Shown here: positions 47,434 through 56,790 of the stretch, piece by piece
Position numbering within the stretch: the stretch's first letter is position 1
How the letters are laid out: the number at the start of each line of letters is the position of its first letter
Source of the DNA: Ampelomyces quisqualis
Lineage: Eukaryota; Ascomycota; Dothideomycetes; Pleosporales; Phaeosphaeriaceae
Length of the DNA: 64,000 nucleotides
Assembly (NCBI GenBank): GCA_018398575.1
Contig: JAGTXZ010000003.1
Span: 1,178,001 to 1,242,000, forward strand
Direction: 5' to 3'
Notes under the pieces: generated by a model
What the model was told of the DNA's origin: nothing
The model's database searches: none
What the model saw: the letters and a program-made list of their open reading frames with translations, nothing else
Translations under genes and position numbers: made by a program

Positions 47434-48843
47434 GGTGATGCTGTTTGGTCAAATTGGCGCAGCGCTCGTGGCATGCTGGGTGCAGTGCGGCGACAGTGCA
47501 GTGCAGTGCGTGCGGTGAGCGAGGCCCGGTCGTCAAGCAGCGAGATTGGGCGGAGACGCGGCGCGCAGTCGTTGGACAGCGCCGCAGCGGCGGGGGTTTG
47601 CTGTCGACGCAGTGCGAGGGTGGCGTTTGGCCTGTAGGGGCATTGGCAGGGCGGGTGCGAGACGTGACGATGATGATGATGACGATGAAATGCGAACGCC
47701 GGCTGTGGTGATGGCTGTTCGAACTTCGATCCGCTGACGCAGCCGACGGATTCTCACAATCGGGGATTCTGGGCGCAGGAGCTCGGGACGTGCCAGCGCA
47801 TCATCAAGACTCAAGGAAGAGTGGCTCCTTGCCGCATTCGATAGGGCTACGTATGCAGTCTTGGGTCCATCAGACGGCATCTATTTACTACCGTTCCCAC
47901 AAACGAAGCGGAGTATCCGTACCGAGTACTCCGTAGTAGAGTCCGTACTCCGTATCCGTACTCCGTACATACTCCGTACCCAGTGACTACCTAGAGATGG
48001 GCTCTTAGTATACAGTATTGGATACAGTTACGATACGATACGGAATATACAAGATTTTGGGCTCGGTTACGGTACCGACCCATCTCTACCAGTGACATGT
48101 TAAATCAAAACTCTCGTGATCGGCTGTACTTCGGCCGCTAGGCTAGCACATCTCTCTCTCTCGCCCATTTCCATCGCCCACTTCTACCGCACCACCCGGT
48201 ACTCCGTACTCCGTAGAAATAAATGGTAGTATTTCTGATAACGTAAGCGAACATCAACACCAACCCCGCAACGGGCTAAGAGCACCCTCCAGTAACTCCA
48301 AAACACTAGAAACATAGCTTGTATAGCTCTCCTACTATGTATCAAAAGCTTCACCATTCAAATCCATCTCTCAATGCTGTTGCAGTGTTGTTTTAGGTAG
48401 GCAAGCTAGCAAAATATGTATTAGTGGGGCATGCTTACGTTATCAGAAATACTACCATTCATTTCTTCCGCACCGTAACCGTGCAACATTGTGTGCGCGT
48501 AGTCACGGGACCACGTGGAAAAACTACTCTTCTCGCTGACGCACACTCTTCCGACAAAGCGACGTCGAGCCTACTCCGAACCTCTTTACAAGTGGCAAGG
48601 TCCTTGTATACACAGCTGGAGTACAGTAAGTGTGCATATACCAAGCTTAGTCAGCTTGCCTGTGTACAGACTGGCCGGTTACCAGATCCGCTGCACAACG
48701 CTTGCTGCACAATGTCCAACCCCAAGGCACCACAAAGGCCCCTGCTATGAATCTCCTTTGCATTCAGCCATTTTATTCCCCATCTGACTACCCGTTGTTT
48801 TCTTAGCGACCCTACTCCCAAAAACAAGCTACACTCAACCACC
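47434..48843. other. Divergent intergenic region with short repeats
   Basis: This region lies between the divergent VAC7 and the hypothetical gene at 48,844 and so holds both promoters. It contains a GATGAT-type microsatellite near 47,668-47,690, a cluster of TACTCCGTA motifs at 47,927-47,978 and 48,200-48,215, and a small inverted-repeat element at about 47,988-48,090. A 115-codon - strand frame at 47,880-47,533 ends in low complexity and is not supported as a gene. Confidence 0.5.
47988..48090. mobile_element. Possible 100-bp MITE with TAGAGATGGG ends
   Basis: TAGAGATGGG at 47,992-48,001 is mirrored by CCCATCTCTA at 48,079-48,088. The direct repeat CCAGTGAC occurs just outside at 47,980-47,987 and 48,089-48,096. 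An 8-bp duplication with a TAGAG-like terminus would fit a hAT-type non-autonomous element. On the left, 4 bp separate the direct repeat from the inverted repeat, so the ends are imperfect. Confidence 0.45.
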
Positions 48844-49647
48844 ATGAAGACATCCAAATACGCACCCAAGACACCCGCCGAGACTCTGGCCCAGTCCCGA
48901 ACCGCGAAGCTCAGACAGGATAAGGACAAGACTACACGGCTGCTAGGGCGTCTGCGGTGGAAAGCCGACATGCTCTACATTTCCTACTTCAAAGCCCTCG
49001 AAATTGTACGAGCGTGTGATGCTCAGAACGGCGGAATCCAAGGCACCGAGTCGAAGCATGCCGAGTCAATGTTCAAGGTCGATTTCTTCGAGTTCTACAC
49101 CCTCCTAGAGCGATACATCACCGTCTGTCTATGTATACTCGGCATTACTGTCTCTGGCGTCGCGCCTTCGACCAATGTCAATGCTCTTCGATACATCACC
49201 AATTCTGATCTACACAAGACCCGGCCTATTGCTACACATGCCTTCCATGCAAATCTCATCGAGGCGCTGGACGATGAGAAATGTCCTCTGCATGCTTCAT
49301 TTGGCGTCCACAATATCCGCGCCGAGCTGGGCCTCGCCAAAGACTTTCGAAACGCGTGGAAAGATGCAGATGAACGTGTCATCGCGTCCAAGTGGGATGA
49401 TGAAAATGACAGCTCTCGCAAGAATATAACAATGCATGACTCGCAGCTACAAGAGATGCTTCATGCACTTCTGTCAGGTTGCGAGCATGCTCATGGGGTA
49501 GTGCAGCAGTACACCATTGTTTCCATGAACAACAATGGGTTCTCAAGGCGAGATTTTGAAAGCATGCCACAGTCACAAGGCAACTACACTATGGCGTCCG
49601 AAGAAACTCCTTTCGAGTCCATGGACGATGCTATGGAACTCGACTGA
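48844..49647 (+). CDS. Fungal hypothetical protein, 267 residues
   Basis: A single exon starts at ATG in CAACC-ACC-ATG context. The N-terminus is basic (MKTSKYAPKTPAETL, AKLRQDKDKTTRLLGRLRWK). The middle, FFEFYTLLERYITVCLCILG, is hydrophobic, and the C-terminus is acidic (DDAMELD). No signal peptide, catalytic motif or known domain is recognised. Codon use and the clean frame support a real gene. It converges with the gene on the - strand, with only 152 bp between stop codons, so the two 3' UTRs probably overlap. Confidence 0.7.
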   Translation: MKTSKYAPKTPAETLAQSRTAKLRQDKDKTTRLLGRLRWKADMLYISYFKALEIVRACDAQNGGIQGTESKHAESMFKVDFFEFYTLLERYITVCLCILGITVSGVAPSTNVNALRYITNSDLHKTRPIATHAFHANLIEALDDEKCPLHASFGVHNIRAELGLAKDFRNAWKDADERVIASKWDDENDSSRKNITMHDSQLQEMLHALLSGCEHAHGVVQQYTIVSMNNNGFSRRDFESMPQSQGNYTMASEETPFESMDDAMELD

Positions 49648-49799
49648 GCCATCTACATGTAAGCTACAAATTCTCTACCATTTCTACAAACAGAAGAAGA
49701 TCACGCATCTCAATCCCAATCCAGATTCACAACGCCTAAACTAGCTGCCAGCGCTTTTGTGCATTTTCCATCACTCGTGTCACGCAGAAAGTCCAATCT

Positions 49800-51182
49800 T
49801 CACCCTCTCAGTCGCTCTCCAATGCTCCCAACAGCCTCAATGGGCCTTTTTGGTCTCCACTGTTCTATCCCCACTTTCAGCAACATATCTTCCTCCTTAG
49901 ATGCGTCGTCTTGTAACACACTATCCGCTCTATCTCTATTCGCAACCATGTCATCTTTTTCCGTACGTTCCTTATTCTCTTGCTCCACTTCCCATTTACA
50001 TCGCTCCTTGCAATCCCAGCAAATACTTCTTCTACACACTTGTACTTCCTGCTTCCACTCGGTTCGATGTAGCATGTCCTGACAATGCGCGCAAGTCATG
50101 GGTACAATGATGGTTTCTGTATCGCCTCGCCGCCGAGCGATACTGAGACCCTTGCTCGTTCGCGCGAGGGCCTTTTCGATGCCGTCTGCTTGAACCTCGA
50201 TGCCATCGAAAACGACGAGCTTATCATTCTTGCACCACCATGCCGGTCTACCACCCTGTGTTCGTGCACGCACAGACGTACTAGCGAACGATGCCATTTG
50301 TCCTGCGGGACCTGGCATTAGACATCCGTTCCTCGATGGCTGAGGCGGTACAAAAGCATGCACTTTGCTTTCTCGCTTCTCCGTCCCGGAAGGTGCGCTT
50401 AGTCGCTGTTGTAAAAGCTGTGTTGGGGATCGCAGAGCTGCTTTGGATTGTGTCTTTGAGTTCCGCATGAGATGGAATTGCTTCTCGAGCTCGGATTGAG
50501 GCTTCGAATCATTCGATGTCCCGCTGCCCAAGTTGAGCTCCGTGGGCCGATACAGACGTAGTGCTGGTGCTTTCTGATGTTTTGGAGTAGGTGGGGCGGT
50601 GGTTGTAGAGCTGTGCCGGAGAGAGAAAGAAGACGGACGTTTTGGCGGCATATTCAAAGCGGTAGGCGGGACTCGCGCTGCTGATGATGCATTATCAGCT
50701 GAGGTATCAATGGAGGATTTCTCCCGTAGCGACGGTGTATGGGCAGGCCGCGGAGGTGGTTCTGTCGTATCGGTCTCCATCTTTCGGGCTTCTTCCACTC
50801 GTAACGTCTGTTGCAATTCTTCTGCATGGCTCTCTCTTCCTGGCGTCGACGCAAGCTTGGGAGTAGCACACTGCCACCCACCATGCTCATCCTCCAGCAT
50901 AGCAGCATCCGCATCGACCTGCCCCATGCCCTCCAAGCCATCCGAACGCTCCACACACTCCATGAGCTTCTGCAGCGGTGTCGTAGGCGTACACTCCGCT
51001 GGCAACTCCATATCCCCAAACACAGAGCCCCCAGAATCTCTGCTCTCCGTCCCCAAACCAGATTCCAGCGTCGTTATCGTCGCGTGTTCCACCGCGCCAT
51101 CAACCGCCTCATTCCCGTGACCATTCTTCCAAAACGCAAACCTCGGCATATCGAAATCACCTCGATCAATCAATTCGAACAA
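49800..51182 (-). CDS. Hypothetical protein with a Cys-rich C-terminal module
   Basis: A single exon encodes 460 residues. An internal ATG (MPRFAFW, residue 12) is an alternative start. Residues 1-290 are low-complexity and probably disordered. From about 310 the sequence is ordered: RPAWWCKNDKLVVFDGIEV, then CAHC, CRRSICWDCKERCKWEVEQ (364-401). The two CXXC pairs and extra Cys suggest a zinc-binding module. The end is Glu/Lys-rich and helical. I do not recognise the family. Upstream lies an A-rich stretch with an AAT microsatellite (51,183-51,270), probably the 5' UTR or promoter. Confidence 0.72.
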   Translation of the reverse strand: MFELIDRGDFDMPRFAFWKNGHGNEAVDGAVEHATITTLESGLGTESRDSGGSVFGDMELPAECTPTTPLQKLMECVERSDGLEGMGQVDADAAMLEDEHGGWQCATPKLASTPGRESHAEELQQTLRVEEARKMETDTTEPPPRPAHTPSLREKSSIDTSADNASSAARVPPTALNMPPKRPSSFSLRHSSTTTAPPTPKHQKAPALRLYRPTELNLGSGTSNDSKPQSELEKQFHLMRNSKTQSKAALRSPTQLLQQRLSAPSGTEKRESKVHAFVPPQPSRNGCLMPGPAGQMASFASTSVRARTQGGRPAWWCKNDKLVVFDGIEVQADGIEKALARTSKGLSIARRRGDTETIIVPMTCAHCQDMLHRTEWKQEVQVCRRSICWDCKERCKWEVEQENKERTEKDDMVANRDRADSVLQDDASKEEDMLLKVGIEQWRPKRPIEAVGSIGERLRG

Positions 51183-52359
51183 AAAAAAAACTGAAAAAAA
51201 ACCCGTTCATAAATAAAGAGAAAACCGTCTACCCCTCCCCCCTCTCCCCAAAAAATAATAATAATAATAGTTAAAATCTCCACAATACCTCCCCCCCATA
51301 CATCCAAACAAGGTCCACCCCACAACACAACCAAAACCCCTTCTCTCCTTGAACTTTCCACCCGCATCATCGTTGCTCACACATTCCTTTCCGTCCTGCA
51401 CTTTAACCCAGCAACCTTCCCCCCCAACCCACCCCCCCTCGCCGCGGCCGCTGAGTGTGCGTGTATTTTTTCTCGAAACGCGAGGGGTGGTCTGGGATGA
51501 GCGTGGGAGGCTGTGTCTCAGCGGTGTGTCGCGGGTGGGAAAAGGGGGGAATTGGCAGGGTTTTTTCATGCGGTGCGTAGTGCGTGGGCAGAGGGGGGAG
51601 TTGGATGACTGGGATGGGGGAAGGTGCAGGGGTAAGGTGAGGTGAAAGCATTGTGAGAGCATGGTTGTGTGCGAGGAAGATTTGATATGAGGGAGATGGA
51701 TTATGCGCATTGTGGGCGGTGGGCAGGACGGGTGTTGGGGGTTGTGTCAGGTGGTTGTGCTTGTGCGCGGTGGACTATGCAAGATTGCGCGAGTTGTGGT
51801 TCAGGGTTGTTGAAGGTCGTTTGTTCGCTACGTACTAAATGCAGTGAATGTGCCAACACATGTGACTAGTCGATATGGTTTCGAATCCTAGCCTGTACCT
51901 AGCTGGCACCACATGCCTCGAAATGCATGACTCCGATGCATGACTCCGATGCCATCAGTCTCCATACACCAGCCGTGTCGCATACCAGCTTTCGACTATA
52001 TTCACATCCCTGTCATGCAGCCGATCAACGCCAAACGCTAAATAGTGCTGGTAACATGTACAGAAATGCAGAAGGGTTGATCGCGACAACTGTCCCACCC
52101 CACAGCGCCACGCCAATATGTACAGGAAAAGACAAAAGTTAGGACAGACAGAGAAGATGAGGGGTATCGCAGGGCAGCTGCAGCGCGGGAAGGTCGCTTT
52201 GAACGCTCGTGGAGTATTTAGCTGCCATAGCGCTGGTGAACAAAGGTGACAGAAGGCGATGTCCATTTATCCATCACCTGGCGGCGTTAGCGTGTAGCTC
52301 GACATGTGAACCCAGGTGCAGCACGAATGTAGAACACTGTGCTCGGCCAAAGGCTTCAC
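51183..52359. other. Intergenic, homopolymer-rich, no gene seen
   Basis: It contains A-runs, a short (AAT)n at about 51,257-51,270, C-rich tracts at 51,418-51,445 and a tandem ATGACTCCGATGC duplication near 51,925-51,952. Frames on both strands are simple-sequence artefacts. The last 300 bp probably include the 3' UTR of the next - strand gene. Confidence 0.4.
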
Positions 52360-52983
52360 TCACCGATAGCCGCCTCTCCTATTGCCTCGGCGTTCGCGGT
52401 AATCTTCGTGTTCCTCTATGACCTCCACCACATCGTCGTTCGGCACGCGGTGTCGCTCCTCAACGATGATGCTCCTTGGTCTTGGCGGTCCCCTCCTTTC
52501 CTCGACGATAATCTGCGAGCGTCCACCAGATCTCCTCGGGCTCCTGCTGACCTCGCGCACTTCTGTCCGGCGGCTGGCTGTCGATCGCCGTGCGCCGTGT
52601 GAGTTGCGTCGCGGCCGGCGCACAATGATCTCTTCTTGGCCGGCCATGGCCGTGGTAGCGCGTGCGCCTCCAAAGGTCTGCCCATTGAAGAGGGTATACA
52701 GCAGCCACACTATGAGCAGAAAGCCCGCGACACTGCCGAGGACGATGCCCGCGACAGTGCCGGGGGCCGGTCCGTCGAGGTTGTAGTAGGTGGGTATTAT
52801 GCCCGGCTGTACAATCATCTGCTGCCGCTTGGCGACAGGCTGTTTGCGGGGCATGTCGAGGGCAGTTGCCGAGTGATCGATGGCAGACAGTCGCGGATTC
52901 AGGCGGGAGTGGTCGGGGTGCCGGGGCGCAAGGCTGTCGACCTGGGCGGCCATGGCCTCATAGGGGCCGAGGATGGCGGGCAT
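52360..52983 (-). CDS. Single-pass membrane protein, fungal-specific
   Basis: The frame encodes 207 residues from the ATG at 52983. An internal ATG at 52854 (MPRKQPVAKRQQM) would give 164 residues and leave out an N-terminus without obvious features, so it may be the true start. GPAPGTVAGIVLGSVAGFLL begins a transmembrane segment at about 75-98. The cytosolic tail is rich in Arg and Glu with repeated IIVEER motifs (SQIIVEERRG, SIIVEERHR) and SRSPRRSGGR. Small Ser/Arg-tailed proteins of this type are common in filamentous ascomycetes. The function is unknown. Confidence 0.68.
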   Translation of the reverse strand: MPAILGPYEAMAAQVDSLAPRHPDHSRLNPRLSAIDHSATALDMPRKQPVAKRQQMIVQPGIIPTYYNLDGPAPGTVAGIVLGSVAGFLLIVWLLYTLFNGQTFGGARATTAMAGQEEIIVRRPRRNSHGARRSTASRRTEVREVSRSPRRSGGRSQIIVEERRGPPRPRSIIVEERHRVPNDDVVEVIEEHEDYRERRGNRRGGYR

Positions 52984-53652
52984 GATGAGCCTGAGCAGTG
53001 CGGCTCGGTCGCCTGGGAGCGCGCTGGACGACGCGGCAGTGGTGGTGAATGTCTGGGTAGGGCAAGTCGCGCTGTCGCTCGGTTGGTATGGCCGGAGGTG
53101 CCGGCGCTAGTTGAAGGGGTGATTTGCGTAATGCACCCAGATTCACACGCTGTAATTCGGTGAATTTGATGCTGGAAATGGATGTGTGTGACGGCGGTAC
53201 GAAGGCGAAGTAAAAGATTGAGAGAGTGCAGGACGATGCGCACGTTTCGGTGGTGGGCGACGCTGCCATGATGCAATTGCTGGGTGGCTGGGGCCAATAA
53301 TTGGGGGCTGCCTCCAACACCACAACGATTGGTCAAGCATCTAGACCATGTGCCTGAACTAGATGCTGATGGCATATCCATACTGTCTACCACATGGAGA
53401 AATGATTTGCTGCTCAACGCCGTGTTGCGCTAGCACCTAACCTGCGCTTAACCATCACAACAACGCACACTACTTAAAGCGCTGGTACCAGCTCCAGAGG
53501 AATTCGATGCAAGAGTTGGTCATGGTGAAAATCCAGCCTGGAAGGGACGAAAAAAACTACATGCAACTCAGCAAACAACAGTACCAGCCTGTCTACGGGG
53601 TACGACTTATCACGTTTCCCAAGACTCTTCATCCTCCAGAGTAACCACACAT
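52984..53652. other. Intergenic between membrane protein and RNase-like gene
   Basis: No supported gene is present. It contains the presumed promoter of the membrane protein and the 3' end of the RNase-like gene. Open frames on the - strand are short and lack protein-like features. Confidence 0.4.
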
Positions 53653-54277
53653 CTACAACTTGCTACTGATACCAACGTTCGGCGGCTCTATCTTAAGAGG
53701 GTTCCCATGTGGCGGCGTAATCTGTGGCGCAAAGGTACACTTTTTGAAGTGGTTCTGATGAGAGTGAACAGCGACACCAACGAAATTGTACCTTTCGTTC
53801 AAGACAACGCGGTACTTGCCTGGTGGGCCGCCTGGTGGTTGTGTTGTGTTAGCATCAAACCCTATCAAGCTTGATGGACAGTGGCAGAAAAAGAAAACTC
53901 ACCAGTCCAAGTCGGTCTTGTAAGCGGTTGCCCGTAAAGGTTGGACGAGGTGGGAATATTGCTAAACAACCTGGTGCTACCAGACCTGTTGCCGAAGTAG
54001 TGGGGATAGTCTTTCCCGTTCGAGGCGTGGCGAGTGATTTGGGCGTTTGCGATTGTTTTCTTGATTTCGTTGGCCTGTTCGTCAGAAGATGAATTGGCGA
54101 AGGATTTAGAATGGGTCGGGAAGATGGCATACACTGAAATATGTTCTTTCGCAATTCACGCTCTCGGGGATCCTGGCGCGGGTAACGAGTTGGGCTTTGG
54201 GTGCTGGAGCGGGCAAGGCGAAGGTGCTGGTTAGTAAGCAAAGAAGGACGGAAGAGAAGAAAATCGTGGTTGTGCAT
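53653..54277 (-). pseudogene. RNase T1/N1-family-like secreted ribonuclease, 5' part out of frame
   Basis: The last two exons are clear. The frame ending at 53903 joins 53831-53653 across a 71-bp phase-1 intron (GTGAGT..CACCAG). YPHYFGN carries the Tyr and His equivalent to catalytic Tyr38 and His40 of RNase T1. RVVLN gives the Arg, and VGVAVHSHQNHF the last catalytic His. Where active enzymes have Glu58 in a LYE-P context this one reads LYGQPL, so the catalytic base seems lost. Further upstream a signal-peptide-like stretch (about 54,267-54,196, TTIFFSSVLLCLLTSTFALP) and VNCERTYFS lie in another frame. The frame changes near 54,130 and no in-frame ATG precedes the signal stretch. It is a decayed gene, or one with undetected introns or sequence errors. 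It could also be a catalytically dead, effector-like RNase fold. Confidence 0.55.
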
Positions 54278-54496
54278 ATAACTGTACTTAGAGTCTGTGG
54301 GACGGGAAGTAGACTTGATTCGATTGTTCTGAGTGTACGTTCCTAACTGCGATCGAATGAGAGGGACTGCTCGGGCCCAACGGCGATTCACAGTCATTGC
54401 CGTAGATATTGACACCATTCGTGAGCAAGAGCTACGGTAATTTAGTAAGTAGGCTCTTGCAAGCGAATTACTGGTTGAAAAAAATAGCCTTTTCAC

Positions 54497-54888
54497 TAGT
54501 TTCTTAACTCGAACGGGGTTCTGAGTGATTAAGACTTTGCTTAAGAAAATGAAGTGACATAGGTAAGGCGTCGCAACCGGGGCATCTCAACCTGTCGAGA
54601 TAATATTAGATGGTTACACACCCCCTACCCTGGCGTTCAGGTTTTACAAGAAGTGGAAAGCAAGCTCAAAGCACCAACTTGCCAGCTTTGATAGATGAAT
54701 CTGCGCAAAAAGATGAAGAGATGTCTTGACTTGCTTCATTCACTCTCGATCAGGACATAGAAAAGTTGATCACAAAAAAAAGCGTAAATGAGCGGGAATT
54801 GAAGCTGCTCAGCGCGGTTTTGGTGGGATGGGCCCGAGCTTATTTTCCACTTTCCGTGAAACCTGGCTCGGGTGCCGAGCGCCAACAT
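54497..54888. other. AT-rich spacer before the MITE cluster
   Basis: No gene is seen. A short inverted pair (GGGCCCGAGC and GGCTCGGGTGCC, about 54,828-54,880) lies next to the first small inverted-repeat element. Confidence 0.35.
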
Positions 54889-55078
54889 TCTCGCTTAGCA
54901 AAGTAGCGCGGCGCATAGAAAGTTGCAAACGGTGGGCTAACCAAGTACTGAGCCAGCATATACTGTCTATAACCCTAGAAATCCAGCTCACTTTAACCCT
55001 ACAAGGCATCTCAATAGCTTCAAAATTGATGATAATGTGAACTTTCCATGCGCCGCCGGCCACCTTGCTAAGCGAAAA
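54889..55078. mobile_element. MITE-like inverted-repeat element of about 190 bp
   Basis: The left end (54,889-54,925) reads TCGCTTAGCAAAGTAG and on through GCGGCGCATAGAAAGTT. The right end (55,039-55,078) is the reverse complement with a few differences, mostly A/G and T/C plus a 2-bp gap. Arms of about 35 bp around a 110-bp AT-rich centre indicate a non-autonomous DNA transposon. No target duplication could be defined. Confidence 0.6.
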
Positions 55079-55085
55079 TCTGCTG

Positions 55086-55462
55086 CTAGCACCTAGGAAA
55101 TGTTATTGCCTACCCCCATAAGCAGTATTACCTACCCCTATATGCCCCTGTCTTTAAGTCCTTTAAAGCCACCTATATACCAAAAAAAAATCTGTGTCTA
55201 GTAAGCAAAACAGGCATTTTAGTTACGCTAATTTGATAAGTGTAAAAAAATTAAAAAAGATGTTATACAGGTGCTTATTTGTGCTGTTATTTGTAGAGGA
55301 TTTTAAAAATAGATTATAGACTTTTAGATCTAACCTAATGTGGGATTGGGGCTAGATTTGCCTAAGATGGTTGGCTGATTTGGCCTTGGCGGTGTCCTAG
55401 GGGGGCCCGGGGGTGGGTAATACTGCTTATGGGGGTGGGCAATAACGTCTCCCCTAGCACCT
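55086..55462. mobile_element. Mutator-like MITE with 44-bp TIRs and 9-bp target duplication
   Basis: CTAGCACCT occurs at 55,086-55,094 and 55,454-55,462. Directly inside, 55,095-55,138 and the complement of 55,410-55,453 align without gaps over 44 bp with 39 identities. All five differences are transitions. The left arm has lost C in two CCA contexts. The 9-bp duplication and long arms are typical of Mutator-like elements. The 271-bp interior is AT-rich and has no coding capacity. Confidence 0.72.
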
Positions 55463-55642
55463 GAGCCATGGGCGGGTATACGGTAAACGGTATGGCTCGT
55501 GTAGGAACTTAGGGCAAGCGCGTTGCCTATCCTAGAAGGGTACAACGAGCTAAGATTTAGGGGTCTGTTTGGTAACTTATCTTAACTTGTCTCAAGTTGA
55601 CGATACTCCTTTTACAGTCGACCCTCAGACTTCACGATCAGA

Positions 55643-56451
55643 ATGTACGCCAGCATGACCGCCGATTCATACGTCTGGACTGGAGATGAGGGCAGAGAGG
55701 ACATGGAAGTCCTCGATCAACTAGTTGATAACGAGAAGATGACGCCAGAGCAAGCTGTTGAAAAGACAATTCACCTTGCTCAGAAACCTCGACCATATCC
55801 AAATCCACTTGTCTTGCACTGCGAATCTACAGCTCGTGGTGTCATCGTGGCCGCAGCTCGCACTTCGCCCGAAAGACATGCTAAGTTGGTAGCCTACGTG
55901 CACAAGCTCCGGAGCAAAATTAGCGTCGATCCAACAACCGGCAGGGCTTACGAACATGATGGTGAAGTACTGTGGAAGGACTTACCAACATTTGGATACA
56001 CGGTTGCAGACGAATAACACTCAATACCAGGTGCAAACCCCGCAGATATGATGCTGACGCTCAACACTAATGCGATTAGACCCAAAGCCAACACCAGAAG
56101 GTTGCAAAGTGGGAGAATACCATCGCCTTCTTTGCACAACTGGATGCCAGTACCCATGACTCGAAGCTAGACTTCACTCACACCTGGGCTCTCAAGTATA
56201 TATCGCTCGCACTGATCAGCCCAGAAGCCAGGTATGATCACGAGTCAACACTACGCCTGGCATGCATTTGGTTTGTCTATGATGCGGACAAATTGTGGCG
56301 GAGGGTTCCCGAAGACGACGACTTTTCGCTTACTGAGTGGCAGCGGTGGAAGAGTGCTTTGGAAGAGAAGGGGTCACAAGTAAAAGATGAAAAGACTATG
56401 GATCTAATTGATGCGGCGCTTGCAGAGATCAAGCGCGTTGAGAGCCAGTAA
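55643..56451 (+). pseudogene. DUF3632-like gene with a frameshift
   Basis: Exon 1 starts at ATG 55643 and runs through EQAVEKTIHLAQ, CESTARGVIVAAART, and GEVLWKDLPTFGYTVADE before a TAA at 56015-56017. A 49-bp fungal intron follows at 56031-56079 (GTGCAA..GATTAG with GCTGAC). Exon 2 (56080-56451) encodes WENTIAFFAQLDAST, TWALKYISLALISPEAR, LRLACIWFVYDADKLWRRV and ends at TAA. The WxLRYISLAL..EAR and RLACIWFVYxADKLW blocks are those of the fungal DUF3632 family. The frame after the TAA is shifted by one. Reading AAC ACT CAA TAC CAG just past the T of the stop brings it into phase with exon 2, so a small indel at 56,015 most simply explains both the stop and the shift. It may be a pseudogene or an assembly error. 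Confidence 0.68.
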
Positions 56452-56790
56452 TGTGATAGTGTCTAATAGCGTCCTACACATAATTATATGTATACAGAGT
56501 CCCGTACCCTGCTTAAATGATTAATGAGTTACTATATTATCGTGTACTGCGCACCAGTTCATTTGCCGGGCGTCCAAAAGCACTAACAACTTTTAGTCAG
56601 TGAGTGGACCGTGGAACTACATTTAACATTTTGTTCAAACAAAAGCTCTGTCCCGCCTAGAAAGCACACAAAGGCAACCATACCGACAAACTTGCAAACT
56701 TCCACTTACTCGGGTCATTGGACTCAGCACAAACGTGTTCACGACATGACTACAAGACACATCACCCAAGACACTTTCCTGCCGAATAAA

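Noticed and set aside
47533..47880. 115-codon frame on the - strand upstream of VAC7
   Set aside because: It ends in poly-Ser from a GAT microsatellite, lacks any domain and has no splice path into VAC7; it may be leader sequence at best.
51860..51920. tRNA gene suggested by TTTCGAATCC
   Set aside because: No matching acceptor or T-stem pairing could be found around it.
53855..54496. 213-codon frame on the - strand with an Arg-rich, mitochondria-like N-terminus
   Set aside because: It overlaps the RNase-like exons in another frame, is Pro/Thr/Ser-rich without domains, and the RNase motifs in the alternative frames are far more convincing.
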